Positions 32,325 through 44,097 are shown, counted from the stretch's first letter. The stretch: 64,000 bases of DNA from Enterobacter sp. C2 (GCF_019880405.1 NZ_CP082269.1:930001-994000); one strand, 5' to 3'. The notes: a model not told the origin generated them from the letters alone. Numbers and translations: made by a program.

Positions 32325-34199
32325 ATGATGGACAATTTACGCGCGGCGGCCAACCACGTCGTGCTCAAGATCATTCTGGGTTTGATTATCGTGTCATTCA
32401 TTCTGACTGGCGTTGGTAACTACCTGATTGGCGGTAACAATAATTATGCCGCAAAAGTTAATGGCCAGGAGATTAGCCGCAGCCAGTTCGAAAATGCCGT
32501 GGCGGCAGAACGTAATCGCTTGCAGCAGAGGCACGGCGAGCGCTTCTCCGAGCTGGCCAGCAACGAAGCCTATATGAAGAACATGCGTCAGCAGGTGCTG
32601 AGCCGCCTGATTGATGAAGCGCTGCTGGATCAGTACGCCCAGCATCTGGGCCTCGGCATCAGCGACGAGCAGGTGAAGAAAGCGATCTTCTCAACTCAGG
32701 CTTTCCAGAACAACGGTAAGTTCGACAACGCACGCTACAATGCGCTGGTCAATCAGATGGGCATGACCGCCGATCAGTATGCTCAGGCCCTGCGTAACCA
32801 GCTCACCTCCCAGCAGCTGATCAATGCCGTTGCCGGTACTGACTTTATGCTGAAAGGTGAAACCGACGAACTGGCCGCGCTGGTCGCGCAGCAGCGTATG
32901 GTGCGCACGGCAACCCTCGACGTTAACGCCCTGGCACAGCAGCAGACCGCCTCCGATCAGGAGATCGCCAGCTACTACGAGCAGAACAAAAACAGCTTTA
33001 TCGCTCCGGAGCAGTTCCGCGTCAGCTACATCAAGCTGGATGCTGCCAGCATGCAGCAGAACGCCAGTGATGAAGAGATTCAGTCCTACTACGATCAGCA
33101 TCAGGATCAGTTTACCCAGCCGCAGCGTAATCGTTACAGCGTGATCCAGACCAAAACCGAAGACGACGCGAAAGCGGTGCTGGAACAGTTAAGCAAAGGT
33201 GCTGATTTCGCCACCCTCGCCAAAGAGAAGTCGGCGGACATTATCTCTGCCCGCAACGGCGGCGATATGGGCTGGCTGGAAGATTCCACCACCCCAGACG
33301 AGCTGAAAAAGGCGGGCCTGAAAGAGAAAGGCCAACTCTCCGGCGTGATTAAATCCTCCGTTGGCTTCCTGATCGTGCGTCTTGACGACGTGCAGCCTAC
33401 GCAGGTTAAGCCGTTTAACGAGGTGCGTGACGAGCTGGCAGCGAAGGTGAAGCAGGAGAAAGGCCTGGATGCCTACTACGCCCTGCAGCAGAAAGTGAGC
33501 GATGCCGCGAGCAACGACAATGAGTCGCTGGCAGGGGCAGAGCAGGTGGCAGGCGTGAAAGCAGTTGAAACCGGCTGGTTTGGCCGCGACAACCTGCCGC
33601 AGGAGCTGAACTTCAAACCGGTGTCTGACGCTATCTTCGGCGGCGCGCTGGTGGGAGAGAACGGTTCGCCGGGCAATAACTCCGACATCATTACCGTTGA
33701 TGGCGATCGGGCGTTTGTGCTGCGTGTGAGCGAGCATAAAGCCGAAGCCGTGAAGCCGCTGGAGGACGTGAAAGCCCAGGTAAGCGATATCGTGAAGCAC
33801 AACAAAGCTGAGCAGCAGGCGAAGCTGAATGCCGATAAGCTGCTGGCTGACCTGAAAGCGGGTAAAGGCGACGAGGCGTTGAAAGCCGCAGGCCTGAGCT
33901 TTGGCGAGCCGAAGGCGCTGGTACGTACCGGTCAGGATCCGCTGAGCCAGGCGGCCTTTACGCTGGCCCTGCCAGCGAAGGATAAGCCGGTCTACGGCGT
34001 TGCCAACGATATGCAGGGCAACGTAGTGCTGCTGGCGCTGGACGAAGTGAAAGCGGGCACCCTGCCGGACGCGCAGAAAAAAGCCATGGTTGAGGGGATC
34101 ACTGAGAACAATGCCCAGATCTCTTTCGAAGCGCTGATGAGCAACCTGCGTAAAGAAGCCAAAATCAAAATGGGCGACATCGTCGATCCACAGCAGTAA
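32325..34199 (+). CDS. ppiD: Periplasmic folding chaperone PpiD
   Basis: 624-residue inner-membrane-anchored protein with one N-terminal helix (about 16-36, LIIVSFILTGVGNYL) and a periplasmic region with a parvulin-like domain (about 265-355; GGDMGWLED, SSVGFLIVRLDD). Chaperone near the Sec translocon. Start ATGATG; the first ATG gives the E. coli-like MMDNLRAAAN. Confidence 0.96.
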   Translation: MMDNLRAAANHVVLKIILGLIIVSFILTGVGNYLIGGNNNYAAKVNGQEISRSQFENAVAAERNRLQQRHGERFSELASNEAYMKNMRQQVLSRLIDEALLDQYAQHLGLGISDEQVKKAIFSTQAFQNNGKFDNARYNALVNQMGMTADQYAQALRNQLTSQQLINAVAGTDFMLKGETDELAALVAQQRMVRTATLDVNALAQQQTASDQEIASYYEQNKNSFIAPEQFRVSYIKLDAASMQQNASDEEIQSYYDQHQDQFTQPQRNRYSVIQTKTEDDAKAVLEQLSKGADFATLAKEKSADIISARNGGDMGWLEDSTTPDELKKAGLKEKGQLSGVIKSSVGFLIVRLDDVQPTQVKPFNEVRDELAAKVKQEKGLDAYYALQQKVSDAASNDNESLAGAEQVAGVKAVETGWFGRDNLPQELNFKPVSDAIFGGALVGENGSPGNNSDIITVDGDRAFVLRVSEHKAEAVKPLEDVKAQVSDIVKHNKAEQQAKLNADKLLADLKAGKGDEALKAAGLSFGEPKALVRTGQDPLSQAAFTLALPAKDKPVYGVANDMQGNVVLLALDEVKAGTLPDAQKKAMVEGITENNAQISFEALMSNLRKEAKIKMGDIVDPQQ

Positions 34200-34733
<534 letters not shown>

Positions 34734-34831
34734 GTTTTGCTTGCGTCGTAGCCATTTTTTGCCATGCTAAAGAGGTCATACCAGTTATGACCTCCGACCC
34801 TACATAACATAAGAAAAAAGGCTATTACGCT

Positions 34832-35230
34832 ATGCAGACTGAAATTAAAGTTCGTGGTTACCATATCGATGTCTACCAGCATGTGAATAACGCCCGCTAC
34901 CTGGAGTTTCTGGAAGAGGCGCGCTGGGAGGGGCTGGAAAGCAGCGAAGGCTTCCGCTGGATGATGGCTAACAACATTGCGTTTATCGTGGTCAATATCA
35001 ACATCAACTATCGCCGACCGGCGGTGCTGGGCGATCTGTTGACCATTACCAGCAGCATACAACAGCTCAACGGCAAAAGCGGCGTGCTCAGTCAGGTAGT
35101 GACGCTGGCGCCAGAGGGGGAGGTGGTGGCCGATGCGCTGATCACCTTTGTCTGCATCGATCTGCGCACTAAAAAATCGCTGGCGCTGGAAGGGGAGCTG
35201 CGAGAGAAGCTGGAGATGATGATGGCGTAA
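34832..35230 (+). CDS. fadM: Long-chain acyl-CoA thioesterase FadM
   Basis: 132-residue hot-dog fold thioesterase (YbaW); in E. coli it cleaves 3,5-tetradecadienoyl-CoA in oleate degradation and is FadR-regulated. Catalytic region YHIDVYQHVNNARYLEFLEE with Asp13 and His17 is clear. Confidence 0.94.
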   Translation: MQTEIKVRGYHIDVYQHVNNARYLEFLEEARWEGLESSEGFRWMMANNIAFIVVNININYRRPAVLGDLLTITSSIQQLNGKSGVLSQVVTLAPEGEVVADALITFVCIDLRTKKSLALEGELREKLEMMMA

Positions 35231-35246
35231 CGGTTACTGTAGTTGT

Positions 35247-35279
35247 GTAGGCCGGGTAAGGCGGAGCCACCACCCGGCG
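35247..35279. repeat. REP element between fadM and queC
   Basis: TAGGCCGGGTAAGGCGGAG...CCACCCGGCGTTATGC has the REP palindrome form, in the gap between convergent genes fadM and queC. Confidence 0.75.
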
Positions 35280-35289
35280 TTATGCAAAC

Positions 35290-35985
35290 TTACTGCAACC
35301 CGGTTTTCTGCTTCATTGCCGCCATCACCGCAGGCTTCTCTGCCAGATAGTGATTCAGGCCGTTGGCTCGTAGGTTACAGGCGGCACACTGGCCGCAGCC
35401 GTCGCCCTTGATACCGTTGTAGCAGGTCAGGGTCTCCTCGCGGATCAGCTCCAGCTTCTGCCAGTAGTCGGCCAGCGCCCAGGTTTCTGCTTTATCGAGC
35501 CACATCAGCGGCGTCTCAAAGCGGATATCTTTTGCCATGCCGAGGTTGACCGCATGGTTGAGCGCCTTCACAAACTCGTCGCGGCAGTCCGGGTAGCCGG
35601 AGAAGTCGGTCTCACAGACGCCGGTGATCACCGCTTCGGCCTGCACCTGGTAGGCGTAGATAGCCGCAAGGGTCAAAAACAGGATATTGCGGCCCGGCAC
35701 GAAGGTGTTGGGAATACCGCTGGCGTCCGGCTCATAGTCCGGCACTGGAATGCTGTCACGCGTCAGGCTGCTAACCGCCAGCTCGTTAAGTAGGGTGACG
35801 TCCAGTACCTTATGCGCCCGTGCGCCCAGCTTCAGCGCCAGCTCACGCGCGACGTCAATCTCGGCGCGGTGGCGCTGGCCGTAATCGAAGGTGACACAGT
35901 GGACTTCATCATAGTGATGCAGCGCCTGTACCAGACAGGTGGTGGAGTCCTGGCCTCCGCTAAAGACGACAACGGCACGTTTCAT
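35290..35985 (-). CDS. queC: 7-cyano-7-deazaguanine synthase QueC
   Basis: QueC converts CDG to preQ0 with ATP and ammonia in queuosine synthesis. Start at 35985 gives 231 residues as in E. coli. N-terminal PP-loop FSGGQDST at 8-15; C-terminal zinc site [16 protein letters not shown] (Cys about 188, 197, 200, 203). Confidence 0.97.
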   Translation of the reverse strand: MKRAVVVFSGGQDSTTCLVQALHHYDEVHCVTFDYGQRHRAEIDVARELALKLGARAHKVLDVTLLNELAVSSLTRDSIPVPDYEPDASGIPNTFVPGRNILFLTLAAIYAYQVQAEAVITGVCETDFSGYPDCRDEFVKALNHAVNLGMAKDIRFETPLMWLDKAETWALADYWQKLELIREETLTCYNGIKGDGCGQCAACNLRANGLNHYLAEKPAVMAAMKQKTGLQ

Positions 35986-36062
35986 AGATTTTCCTGATAG
36001 TTTCACTAGCAATAAAGCCGCTATGGTAGCGCCTGACGGCGGGCACCACCAGTAGCCATTTG

Positions 36063-37109
36063 CTATCGCAGCAGACGGGCAATCTCTGCGGTCCAGGGCG
36101 CAGTATCGCCTATAGTGGCCTTGACCCACGCCGGATTGTAGTAGGTGTCGAGATAGCGCTCGCCGCTGTCGCACAGCAGGGTAACAATCGAGCCGGTACG
36201 CCCCTCGTCACGCATTCGGGCAGCAAGCTGCAACGCCCCCCACATGTTGGTGCCTGTGGAGGCCCCGACCTTGCGGCCTAGCTGGCTCTCCAGCCAGTGG
36301 GCGGCAGCAACGCTGGCGGCATCCGGGACGCGCAGCATCTCGTCTACCACGTCCGGAATGAACGAGGGCTCCACGCGGGGACGCCCGATGCCCTCAATTT
36401 TACTCCCGACCGGGCTGCGTAGGTTGGCATCCCGCTGCTGCCAGTAGTCAAGGAAGACAGAGTTTTGCGGATCCACCACTGTGAGCTGGGTGTCGTATCC
36501 CTGGTAGCGAATATAGCGCCCAATGGTTGCCGACGTGCCGCCGGTACCGGCGCTCATCACGATATGGGTTGGGATGGGGTGCGGCTCATGGCGCATCTGG
36601 CGGTAGATGCTGTCGGCGATATTGTTGTTGCCGCGCCAGTCGGTGGCGCGCTCGGCGTAGGTAAACTGATCCATATAGTGGCCATGCAGCTCCTGCGCCA
36701 GCGTCTCGGAAGCAGCATAGATCTCGCAGGCGCTCTCGACGAAGTGGCAGCGGCCGCCGTAAAAAGCGATCTGCTCGATTTTACGCTTTGCGGTGCAGGC
36801 GGGCATCACTGCAATAAAGGGCAGACCCAGCAGACGGGCAAACCAGGCCTCCGATACCGCCGTTGAGCCAGAGGAGGCCTCAATAATCGGCGTGCCTTCC
36901 TTGATCCAGCCGTTGCACAGCCCGTAAAGGAACAGCGAGCGCGCCAGGCGGTGCTTCAGGCTGCCGGTTGGGTGCGTGCTCTCATCCTTCAGGTAGATAT
37001 AAATCCCCGGAAAGGCGGGCAGGGGAAGGCGAATCAGATGTGTATCCGCCGAGCGCTGGGCATCGGCATTAATTTCACTGATGGCATATTTAGTCCAGGC
37101 GTTGTTCAT
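36063..37109 (-). CDS. cdsH: L-cysteine desulfhydrase CdsH (PLP, cysteine synthase fold)
   Basis: 348-residue PLP fold-type II enzyme resembling cysteine synthase. PLP lysine Lys52 in [20 protein letters not shown] substrate loop; phosphate-binding [12 protein letters not shown]. In Salmonella, CdsH degrades cysteine to pyruvate, ammonia and sulfide, and lies divergent from ybaO/decR exactly as here. K-12 lacks this gene. Other cysteine synthase-like activities are possible; context supports CdsH. Confidence 0.85.
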   Translation of the reverse strand: MNNAWTKYAISEINADAQRSADTHLIRLPLPAFPGIYIYLKDESTHPTGSLKHRLARSLFLYGLCNGWIKEGTPIIEASSGSTAVSEAWFARLLGLPFIAVMPACTAKRKIEQIAFYGGRCHFVESACEIYAASETLAQELHGHYMDQFTYAERATDWRGNNNIADSIYRQMRHEPHPIPTHIVMSAGTGGTSATIGRYIRYQGYDTQLTVVDPQNSVFLDYWQQRDANLRSPVGSKIEGIGRPRVEPSFIPDVVDEMLRVPDAASVAAAHWLESQLGRKVGASTGTNMWGALQLAARMRDEGRTGSIVTLLCDSGERYLDTYYNPAWVKATIGDTAPWTAEIARLLR

Positions 37110-37227
37110 CCGGGGCGATCCTGTTTGTCAATTTGTGCCTAGCTTAACGGAAAGCGCCTAAAAAATTGTTGCCATTCCGTCTTTGAAATAGAATCACGAG
37201 AGAAAAAATTTCTCCAGGAGGCCGCTA

Positions 37228-37686
37228 ATGCTAGATAAAATTGATAAAAAGCTGCTTACTCTGCTGCAGCGAGACAGTACCCTCTCTTTGCAGGCGTTAG
37301 CCGATGCCGTTAATCTGACTACGACCCCCTGCTGGAAACGGCTCAAGCGGCTGGAGGATGAAGGGATCCTGCTGGCGCGCGTGGCGCTGCTGGATGCCGA
37401 AAAGCTGGGCCTCGGCCTCACGGCCTTTATGCTGATCAAAACCCAGCAGCACTGCAGCGAGTGGTATCATCAGTTTGTCGGCGTGGTCTCCGCTATGCCG
37501 GAGGTGCTGGGCTTTTGGCGCATGGCCGGCGAATATGACTACTTAATGCGCGTTCAGGTCGCTGATATGAAGCGCTACGACGATTTTTACAAACGTCTGG
37601 TCAATAGCGTGCCAGGCTTGTCCGATGTGACATCGAGTTTTGCGATGGAACAGATAAAATTTACGACAGAGTTACCCATTGAATAA
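37228..37686 (+). CDS. decR: Lrp/AsnC-family regulator DecR (YbaO)
   Basis: 152-residue Lrp/AsnC regulator: N-terminal HTH ([23 protein letters not shown]) and C-terminal RAM ligand domain. DecR activates cysteine detoxification genes in E. coli. Divergent from cdsH, so it likely controls it. An inverted repeat GAGAAA-AAA-TTTCTC at 37200-37214 overlaps the leader near the SD and could be autoregulatory (speculative). Confidence 0.93.
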   Translation: MLDKIDKKLLTLLQRDSTLSLQALADAVNLTTTPCWKRLKRLEDEGILLARVALLDAEKLGLGLTAFMLIKTQQHCSEWYHQFVGVVSAMPEVLGFWRMAGEYDYLMRVQVADMKRYDDFYKRLVNSVPGLSDVTSSFAMEQIKFTTELPIE

Positions 37687-37739
37687 CGCTTCTGGCCCCG
37701 GCGTCAGGGGCCGAATAAAGACCTTCAGGATATAACCGC

Positions 37740-39503
37740 GTGCGATTATTTGCTCAACTAGGCTGGTACTTTCGCCGGGAGTGGCGACGCTATCTCGGTG
37801 CCGTAGCCCTGCTTATCATCATTGCTCTTCTGCAGCTGATCCCACCGAAAGTCGTGGGATACGTGGTCGACGGCGTAACACAGGGCCGCTATCACCCGCA
37901 GGACGTCATGATGTGGGTCGGCTTGCTGGTGCTGGTGGCCATCGTCATCTATCTGCTGCGCTACGTCTGGCGAGTGCTGCTGTTTGGCGCGTCTTATCAG
38001 TTAGCCGTCGAGCTACGGGAGGACTTCTACCGCCAGCTCAGCCGCCAGCACCCGGAGTTTTACCTGCGCCACCGCACCGGTGACCTCATGGCCCGCGCGA
38101 CTAACGACGTCGATCGCGTGGTCTTTGCCGCAGGAGAGGGGGTGCTGACCCTGGTGGATTCGCTGGTGATGGGCTGCGTGGTGCTGATCGTCATGTCGAC
38201 CCAGATTAGCTGGCAGCTTACCCTGCTGGCGCTGCTGCCCATGCCGATTATGGCGCTGGTGATCAAACGCTACGGCGATCAGCTGCATAACCGATTCAAG
38301 CTGGCGCAGGCGGCGTTCTCTTCGCTTAACGACCGTACCCAGGAGAGTCTGACCAGCATCCGCATGATCAAAGCCTTTGGCCTTGAGGATCGTCAGTCCG
38401 GACTGTTTGCCGAAGACGCCGCCGATACCGGCAGGAAAAACATGAAGGTCGCGCGGGTTGACGCCCGTTTCGATCCCACTATCTATATCGCTATCGGCAT
38501 GGCAAACCTGCTGGCGATCGGCGGCGGCAGCTGGATGGTGGTTAACGGCAGCCTGACGCTGGGGGAACTCACCAGCTTTACTATGTATCTAGGGCTGATG
38601 ATCTGGCCGATGCTGGCCCTCGCGTGGATGTTTAATATCGTCGAGCGCGGCAGCGCCGCTTATAGCCGCATCCGTGACATGCTGGCGGAAGCGCCGGTGG
38701 TGGATGACGGCAGCGAGCAGCTGCCGGAAGGGCGTGGCAACCTGAACGTGGCGATCCGCGAGTTTCGCTATCCGCAGGCGGCGCATCCCACCCTGGAGAA
38801 CGTCAGCTTTACGTTGATGCCGGGGCAGATGCTGGGTATCTGCGGGCCAACCGGGGCGGGGAAAAGTACGCTGCTGTCGCTGATCCAGCGCCATTTCGAC
38901 GTCACCCAAGGTGAGATCCGCTTCCACGATCGGCCTCTGCCAACCCTGAAGCTGGACGCATGGCGCGGGCGGCTGGCGGTGGTCAATCAGACGCCGTTCC
39001 TTTTCTCGGACACCGTTGGCAATAACATTGCCCTCGGCCACCCCGGCGCGACGCAGCAAGAGATTGAGCACGTTGCCCGGCTGGCCAGCGTCCACGAGGA
39101 TATTCTGCGACTGCCGCAGGGGTACGATACCGAAGTGGGCGAGCGCGGGGTGATGCTCTCCGGTGGGCAGAAGCAGCGTATTTCCATTGCACGGGCGCTG
39201 CTGCTCAACGCCGAAATTCTGATCCTCGACGACGCGTTGTCGGCGGTGGATGGCCGTACCGAGCACCAGATCCTGCATAACCTGCGCCAGTGGGGCGAAG
39301 GGCGGACGGTAATCATCAGTGCACACCGGCTCTCGGCCCTCGCCGAAGCGAGCGAGATCCTGGTGATGCAGCATGGGCACATTGTTCAGCGCGGGCAGCA
39401 CGAAACCTTAGCCCATCAGCCGGGCTGGTATCGCGATATGCACCGTTACCAGCAGCTGGAAGCCGCGCTGGATGACGAAGAGAAGGAGAGTGCTGATGCG
39501 TAG
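37740..39503 (+). CDS. mdlA: ABC transporter permease/ATPase MdlA
   Basis: 587-residue half-size ABC exporter: about six membrane helices then the nucleotide-binding domain with [10 protein letters not shown]-loop, LSGGQ signature and [11 protein letters not shown]. Pairs with MdlB as a heterodimer of the multidrug/lipid-flippase-like type; substrate not known. GTG start. Overlaps mdlB by 8 nt. Confidence 0.94.
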   Translation: MRLFAQLGWYFRREWRRYLGAVALLIIIALLQLIPPKVVGYVVDGVTQGRYHPQDVMMWVGLLVLVAIVIYLLRYVWRVLLFGASYQLAVELREDFYRQLSRQHPEFYLRHRTGDLMARATNDVDRVVFAAGEGVLTLVDSLVMGCVVLIVMSTQISWQLTLLALLPMPIMALVIKRYGDQLHNRFKLAQAAFSSLNDRTQESLTSIRMIKAFGLEDRQSGLFAEDAADTGRKNMKVARVDARFDPTIYIAIGMANLLAIGGGSWMVVNGSLTLGELTSFTMYLGLMIWPMLALAWMFNIVERGSAAYSRIRDMLAEAPVVDDGSEQLPEGRGNLNVAIREFRYPQAAHPTLENVSFTLMPGQMLGICGPTGAGKSTLLSLIQRHFDVTQGEIRFHDRPLPTLKLDAWRGRLAVVNQTPFLFSDTVGNNIALGHPGATQQEIEHVARLASVHEDILRLPQGYDTEVGERGVMLSGGQKQRISIARALLLNAEILILDDALSAVDGRTEHQILHNLRQWGEGRTVIISAHRLSALAEASEILVMQHGHIVQRGQHETLAHQPGWYRDMHRYQQLEAALDDEEKESADA

Positions 39504-41274
39504 TTTTGGACAGCTTTGGCCGACGCTAAAACGCCTGTTAGCCTATGGTAAACCATGGAAAAAACCGCTTACCAGAGCGGTCGTCATGCTGTGGGTTGCC
39601 GCGGCGGCTGAGGTCGCCGGCCCGGCGCTGATCAGCTATTTTATCGATAATATGGTGGCGAAAAGCTATCTGCCCCTCGGCCTGCTGATTGGGCTGGCGG
39701 TGGCCTATATTGGCCTGCAGCTTTTGGCCGCCGGGCTGCACTATGCCCAGTCGCTGCTGTTTAACGAGGCTGCCGTCGGCGTAGTACAGCAGCTGCGTAC
39801 CGATGTGATGGATGCTGCCCTGCGCCAGCCGCTGAACGCCTTTGACACCCAGCCGGTAGGGCAACTCATCTCCCGCGTCACCAACGACACGGAAGTGATC
39901 CGCGATCTCTACGTGATGGTGGTCTCCACGGTACTGCGCAGCGCGGCGCTGGTGGGGGCAATGCTGGTGGCGATGTTCAGCCTCGACTGGCGGATGGCGC
40001 TGGTGGCACTGGCCATCTTCCCGGCGGTGCTCTGCGTGATGGCACTCTATCAGCGCTACAGCACGCCCATCGTACGTCGCGTTCGCACCTACCTGGCAGA
40101 TATCAACGACGGCTTTAACGAAGTGATCAATGGCATGAACGTGATCCAGCAGTTTCGCCAGCAGGCGCGCTTCGGCGAGCGGATGGGTGAGGCCAGCCGC
40201 TCCCACTATACGGCACGCATGCAGACGCTGCGCCTCGACGGTTTTCTGCTGCGTCCGCTGCTGAGTCTCTTCTCGGCGCTGGTGCTCTGCGGTCTACTGA
40301 TGCTGTTTGGCTTTACCTCGGTGGGCACCATTGAGGTCGGGGTGCTCTACGCCTTTATCAGCTACCTTGGCCGCCTTAACGAACCGTTGATTGAGCTGAC
40401 CACCCAGCAGTCGATCATGCAGCAGGCGGTGGTGGCGGGTGAGCGCGTGTTTGAGCTTATGGATCGTCCGCGCCAGACCTACGGTGACGATGAGCGTCCG
40501 CTGGCCAGCGGTGCAATCGACATCGAAAATCTGTCGTTCGCCTATCGCGACGATAGCCTTGTCTTACATGACATCGACCTCTCCGTGCCGCCGCGCAGCT
40601 TTATCGCGCTGGTGGGCCACACCGGCAGCGGCAAGAGCACCCTCGCGAGCCTGCTGATGGGCTACTATCCGCTGACAAAAGGGGAGATCCGCCTTGACGG
40701 TCGACCGCTCTCAACTCTGAGCCACGACGTGCTGCGCAAGGGCGTAGCGATGGTCCAGCAGGATCCGGTGGTACTGGCGGACTCCTTCTTTGCTAACGTT
40801 ACCCTCGGGCGCGATATTAGCGAAGCGCAGGTATGGCAGGCGCTGGAGACCGTTCAGCTGGCAGAGCTGGCGCGTGGCATGCCCGATGGCATCCACACCA
40901 GTCTGGGAGAGCAGGGGAATAACCTGTCGGTGGGACAGAAGCAGCTGCTGGCGCTAGCCCGCGTGCTGGTTGCCACCCCGCAGATCCTGATCCTTGACGA
41001 GGCAACGGCGAACATTGACTCCGGCACCGAGCAGGCGATTCAGCATGCGCTGGCCGCGGTACGTCAGCATACGACGCTGGTGGTCATAGCCCACCGCCTC
41101 TCTACTATTGTGGAAGCGGATACTATTCTGGTTCTGCATCGCGGGCAGGCAGTGGAGCGTGGCAGCCATCAAGCATTGCTGGCCGCTGAAGGGCGCTACT
41201 GGCAGATGTATCAGCTACAGCTGGCGGGTGAAGAGCTTGCCGCCAGTGCGCAAGAAGAGTCGCTTATCGCCTGA
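39496..41274 (+). CDS. mdlB: ABC transporter permease/ATPase MdlB
   Basis: 592-residue partner half-transporter. Walker [10 protein letters not shown], Walker [12 protein letters not shown]; the signature is LSVGQ rather than LSGGQ, as in E. coli MdlB, suggesting an asymmetric ATPase pair. ATG at 39496 lies inside the mdlA end. Confidence 0.94.
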   Translation: MRSFGQLWPTLKRLLAYGKPWKKPLTRAVVMLWVAAAAEVAGPALISYFIDNMVAKSYLPLGLLIGLAVAYIGLQLLAAGLHYAQSLLFNEAAVGVVQQLRTDVMDAALRQPLNAFDTQPVGQLISRVTNDTEVIRDLYVMVVSTVLRSAALVGAMLVAMFSLDWRMALVALAIFPAVLCVMALYQRYSTPIVRRVRTYLADINDGFNEVINGMNVIQQFRQQARFGERMGEASRSHYTARMQTLRLDGFLLRPLLSLFSALVLCGLLMLFGFTSVGTIEVGVLYAFISYLGRLNEPLIELTTQQSIMQQAVVAGERVFELMDRPRQTYGDDERPLASGAIDIENLSFAYRDDSLVLHDIDLSVPPRSFIALVGHTGSGKSTLASLLMGYYPLTKGEIRLDGRPLSTLSHDVLRKGVAMVQQDPVVLADSFFANVTLGRDISEAQVWQALETVQLAELARGMPDGIHTSLGEQGNNLSVGQKQLLALARVLVATPQILILDEATANIDSGTEQAIQHALAAVRQHTTLVVIAHRLSTIVEADTILVLHRGQAVERGSHQALLAAEGRYWQMYQLQLAGEELAASAQEESLIA

Positions 41275-41329
41275 TGCACCATAATCAGGCAGGCTACTAA
41301 CAGGATCGCCTGTTGGTGCAAAAACTGCA

Positions 41330-41358
41330 CGCACCATGCACTATCATGGTGCGTTTTT
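41330..41358 (+). terminator. mdlB terminator
   Basis: Stem CGCACCAT/ATGGTGCG, loop of 8 nt, then TTTTTC. Overlaps an NtrC-like site. Confidence 0.8.
41337..41353. promoter_or_regulatory. NtrC-type enhancer site upstream of glnK
   Basis: TGCACTATCATGGTGCG matches the NtrC pattern TGCAC-N6-GGTGC. Centre is about 140 bp upstream of the inferred sigma54 start, a typical enhancer distance. A weaker half-site, TTGGTGCA, lies at 41313-41320. Confidence 0.65.
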
Positions 41359-41458
41359 CTTTCCCAGGAACAATCTGAATCCCTGTCACACTTTTCTGCG
41401 TAACCGCTGCTCCTTTCCGGAGGCCTTAAACCGCTGAATTTTTCACTTTTTCTAATTC

Positions 41459-41474
41459 TGGCACACCGCTTGCA
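41459..41474 (+). promoter_or_regulatory. sigma54 promoter of glnK-amtB
   Basis: TGGCACACCGCTTGCA is a near-perfect -24/-12 sigma54 element. glnK-amtB expression under nitrogen limitation through NtrC is known in E. coli. Confidence 0.9.
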
Positions 41475-41528
41475 ATACTCTCCCTATGTTAGCTGCGGCC
41501 ATTACCGATTTTCGACTGAGGGGGATTT

Positions 41529-41867
41529 ATGAAGCTGGTTACCGTGGTCATTAAGCCATTTAAACTTGAGGACGTCCGAGAAGCACTGTCGTCTATTGGT
41601 ATTCAGGGGCTGACCGTTACCGAAGTGAAAGGCTTTGGGCGTCAGAAGGGCCATGCTGAACTGTACCGCGGGGCGGAGTACAGCGTTAACTTCCTGCCGA
41701 AGGTAAAGATTGACGTGGCCATTGCAGACGATCAGCTCGATGAAGTGATTGATGTCATTAGCAAAGCGGCCTACACCGGAAAAATTGGCGACGGCAAAAT
41801 TTTCGTTGCCGAACTGCAACGCGTTATCCGCATTCGTACCGGCGAAGCCGACGAAGCGGCACTGTAA
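41529..41867 (+). CDS. glnK: Nitrogen regulatory protein P-II 2 (GlnK)
   Basis: 112-residue PII signal protein that binds 2-oxoglutarate and ATP/ADP, is uridylylated at Tyr51 (GAEYSVNFLPK) by GlnD, and blocks AmtB when ammonium is sufficient. Start MKLVTVVIKPFK. First gene of glnK-amtB. Confidence 0.98.
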   Translation: MKLVTVVIKPFKLEDVREALSSIGIQGLTVTEVKGFGRQKGHAELYRGAEYSVNFLPKVKIDVAIADDQLDEVIDVISKAAYTGKIGDGKIFVAELQRVIRIRTGEADEAAL

Positions 41868-41898
41868 CGTCAGACACACAGTGATTGGGATGGGAAAA

Positions 41899-43185
41899 AT
41901 GAAAAAATTAACCTTAAAAACGGCGATGGCCGCACTGACAGCGTTACCGGGTCTGGCGATGGCGGCTCCGGCCGTAGCCGACAAGGCTGATAACGCCTTT
42001 ATGATGATCTGCACCGCGCTGGTGCTGTTTATGACCATTCCCGGTATCGCGCTGTTTTATGGCGGTCTGATCCGTGGCAAAAACGTGCTGTCAATGCTGA
42101 CCCAGGTCACCGTGACCTTTGCCCTGGTGTGCGTGCTGTGGGTAGTCTACGGCTACTCGCTGGCGTTCGGTACAGGCAACAACTTCTTCGGCGACTTCAA
42201 CTGGGCGATGCTGAAAAATATCGAGCTGACCGCCGTAATGGGCAGCTTCTACCAGTATATTCACGTTGCGTTCCAGGGCTCGTTTGCCTGCATCACCGTT
42301 GGGCTGATCGTCGGTGCGCTGGCCGAGCGTATCCGCTTCTCCGCGGTACTGATCTTCGTCGTGGTGTGGATGACCCTCTCCTACGTGCCGATCGCGCACA
42401 TGGTCTGGGGCGGCGGCCTGCTGGCTTCCCACGGCGCGCTGGACTTTGCTGGCGGCACGGTGGTGCACATCAACGCTGCGATTGCAGGTCTGGTGGGTGC
42501 TTACCTGATTGGCAAACGCGTTGGCTTCGGCAAAGAGGCGTTCAAACCTCACAACCTGCCGATGGTATTTATGGGTACGGCAATCCTCTACGTTGGCTGG
42601 TTTGGCTTTAACGCAGGCTCTGCCAGCGCCGCCAACGAAATCGCTGCCCTGGCGTTTGTGAACACCGTTGTCGCCACCGCAGGCGCTATCCTTGCCTGGG
42701 TCTTCGGCGAGTGGGCAACCCGCGGTAAGCCGTCGCTGCTGGGCGCATGCTCCGGAGCGATTGCAGGCCTGGTGGCCGTGACGCCAGCCTGTGGCTACAT
42801 CGGCGTGGGCGGCTCGTTAATTGTCGGTATCGTGGCAGGTCTGGCCGGTCTGTGGGGCGTCACCATGCTGAAACGCTGGCTGCGCGTTGACGACCCGTGC
42901 GATGTATTCGGCGTGCACGGCGTCTGCGGCATCGTGGGCTGTATCCTGACCGGCGTGTTTGCTTCACCTTCTCTGGGCGGCGTGGGCTATGCCGAAGGCG
43001 TGACCATGGGACATCAGGTGCTGGTGCAGCTGGAAAGTATCGCCATCACCATCGTCTGGTCAGGCGTCGTGGCCTTCATCGGCTACAAGCTGGCAGACAT
43101 GATTGTTGGCCTGCGCGTACCGGAAGAGCAGGAGCGCGAAGGGCTGGATGTGAACAGCCACGGTGAGAACGCCTACAACGCGTAA
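41899..43185 (+). CDS. amtB: Ammonium transporter AmtB
   Basis: 428-residue ammonium channel with cleavable signal peptide (about 1-22, ending AMAAP region) and 11 membrane helices. Twin pore histidines are in VVHINAAIAG and FGVHGVCG. ATG at 41899 chosen by match to E. coli and SD GGGA; a second ATG three codons upstream (41890) exists. Confidence 0.97.
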   Translation: MKKLTLKTAMAALTALPGLAMAAPAVADKADNAFMMICTALVLFMTIPGIALFYGGLIRGKNVLSMLTQVTVTFALVCVLWVVYGYSLAFGTGNNFFGDFNWAMLKNIELTAVMGSFYQYIHVAFQGSFACITVGLIVGALAERIRFSAVLIFVVVWMTLSYVPIAHMVWGGGLLASHGALDFAGGTVVHINAAIAGLVGAYLIGKRVGFGKEAFKPHNLPMVFMGTAILYVGWFGFNAGSASAANEIAALAFVNTVVATAGAILAWVFGEWATRGKPSLLGACSGAIAGLVAVTPACGYIGVGGSLIVGIVAGLAGLWGVTMLKRWLRVDDPCDVFGVHGVCGIVGCILTGVFASPSLGGVGYAEGVTMGHQVLVQLESIAITIVWSGVVAFIGYKLADMIVGLRVPEEQEREGLDVNSHGENAYNA

Positions 43186-43200
43186 TCGTACTCATCCTCT

Positions 43201-43231
43201 AAAAAGCCTCCCGTCAGCGGGAGGCTTTTTT
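43201..43231. terminator. Bidirectional terminator between amtB and tesB
   Basis: Stem AAAAAGCCTCCCG/CGGGAGGCTTTTT, loop TCAG. A and T tracts on both sides serve both convergent genes. Confidence 0.95.
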
Positions 43232-43236
43232 GTTTA

Positions 43237-44097
43237 TTAATTACGGTTACGCATGACCCCTTCCTGCACGCTGGACGCGACCAGCACGCCATCCTGAGTA
43301 TAGAACTCCCCGCGTACAAACCCGCGCGCGCTGGAGGCGGAAGTGCTCTCTACGCTATAGAGCAGCCACTCATTCATATCGAACGGACGGTGGAACCACA
43401 TTGAGTGATCGATTGTGGCAACCTGCATACCTCGCTCCAGAAAACCGACGCCGTGCGGCTGAAGGGCCACCGGCAGGAAGTTAAAGTCGGAGGCGTAGCC
43501 CAGCAGATACTGATGCGTGCGGAAATCCGCCGGCATCGTGCCGTTGGCGCGGATCCATACCTGGCGGGCAGGCTCCGCCACGTGGCCCTTCATCGGGTTA
43601 TGGAACTCAACCGGGCGGATCTCCAGCGGCTTCTCGCAGAGAAACTTCTCTTTTACCTGCGGCGGCAGAAGGTGCGCCAGCGAACGGGCAATGTCCGTCT
43701 CTGACGGCAGATTATCCGGGGCAGGGGCGGCAGGCATCGTTTTCTGATGCTCGTAGCCCGGCTCGGGAGCCTGGAACGACGCCGTCATATAGAATATTGG
43801 CTTACCGTTCTGGATGGCAGCAACCCGGCGGGCGCTAAAGCTATTGCCGTCGCGCAGCGCCTCTACGTCATAGATAATCGGCTTCTGGCTGTCGCCCGGG
43901 CGTAAAAAATAGCTGTGGAACGAGTGAACGAGACGATCCGTCGGAACGGTCTCTTTTGCGGCATAGAGTGCCTGGCCGACAACCTGGCCGCCAAAGACCT
44001 GGCGCAGGCCTAAATCCTCGCTTTGACCGCGAAACAGACCCTCTTCAATTTTTTCCAGATTAAGCAACGTCAGCAGATTATTCAGCGCTTGACTCAT
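43237..44097 (-). CDS. tesB: Acyl-CoA thioesterase II
   Basis: 286-residue double hot-dog thioesterase hydrolysing medium- and long-chain acyl-CoA. Catalytic parts: [12 protein letters not shown] (Asp about 204), [11 protein letters not shown] (Thr/Ser) and VQEGVMR (Gln about 278). Start at 44097 ([10 protein letters not shown]) gives the E. coli length. Confidence 0.95.
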   Translation of the reverse strand: MSQALNNLLTLLNLEKIEEGLFRGQSEDLGLRQVFGGQVVGQALYAAKETVPTDRLVHSFHSYFLRPGDSQKPIIYDVEALRDGNSFSARRVAAIQNGKPIFYMTASFQAPEPGYEHQKTMPAAPAPDNLPSETDIARSLAHLLPPQVKEKFLCEKPLEIRPVEFHNPMKGHVAEPARQVWIRANGTMPADFRTHQYLLGYASDFNFLPVALQPHGVGFLERGMQVATIDHSMWFHRPFDMNEWLLYSVESTSASSARGFVRGEFYTQDGVLVASSVQEGVMRNRN

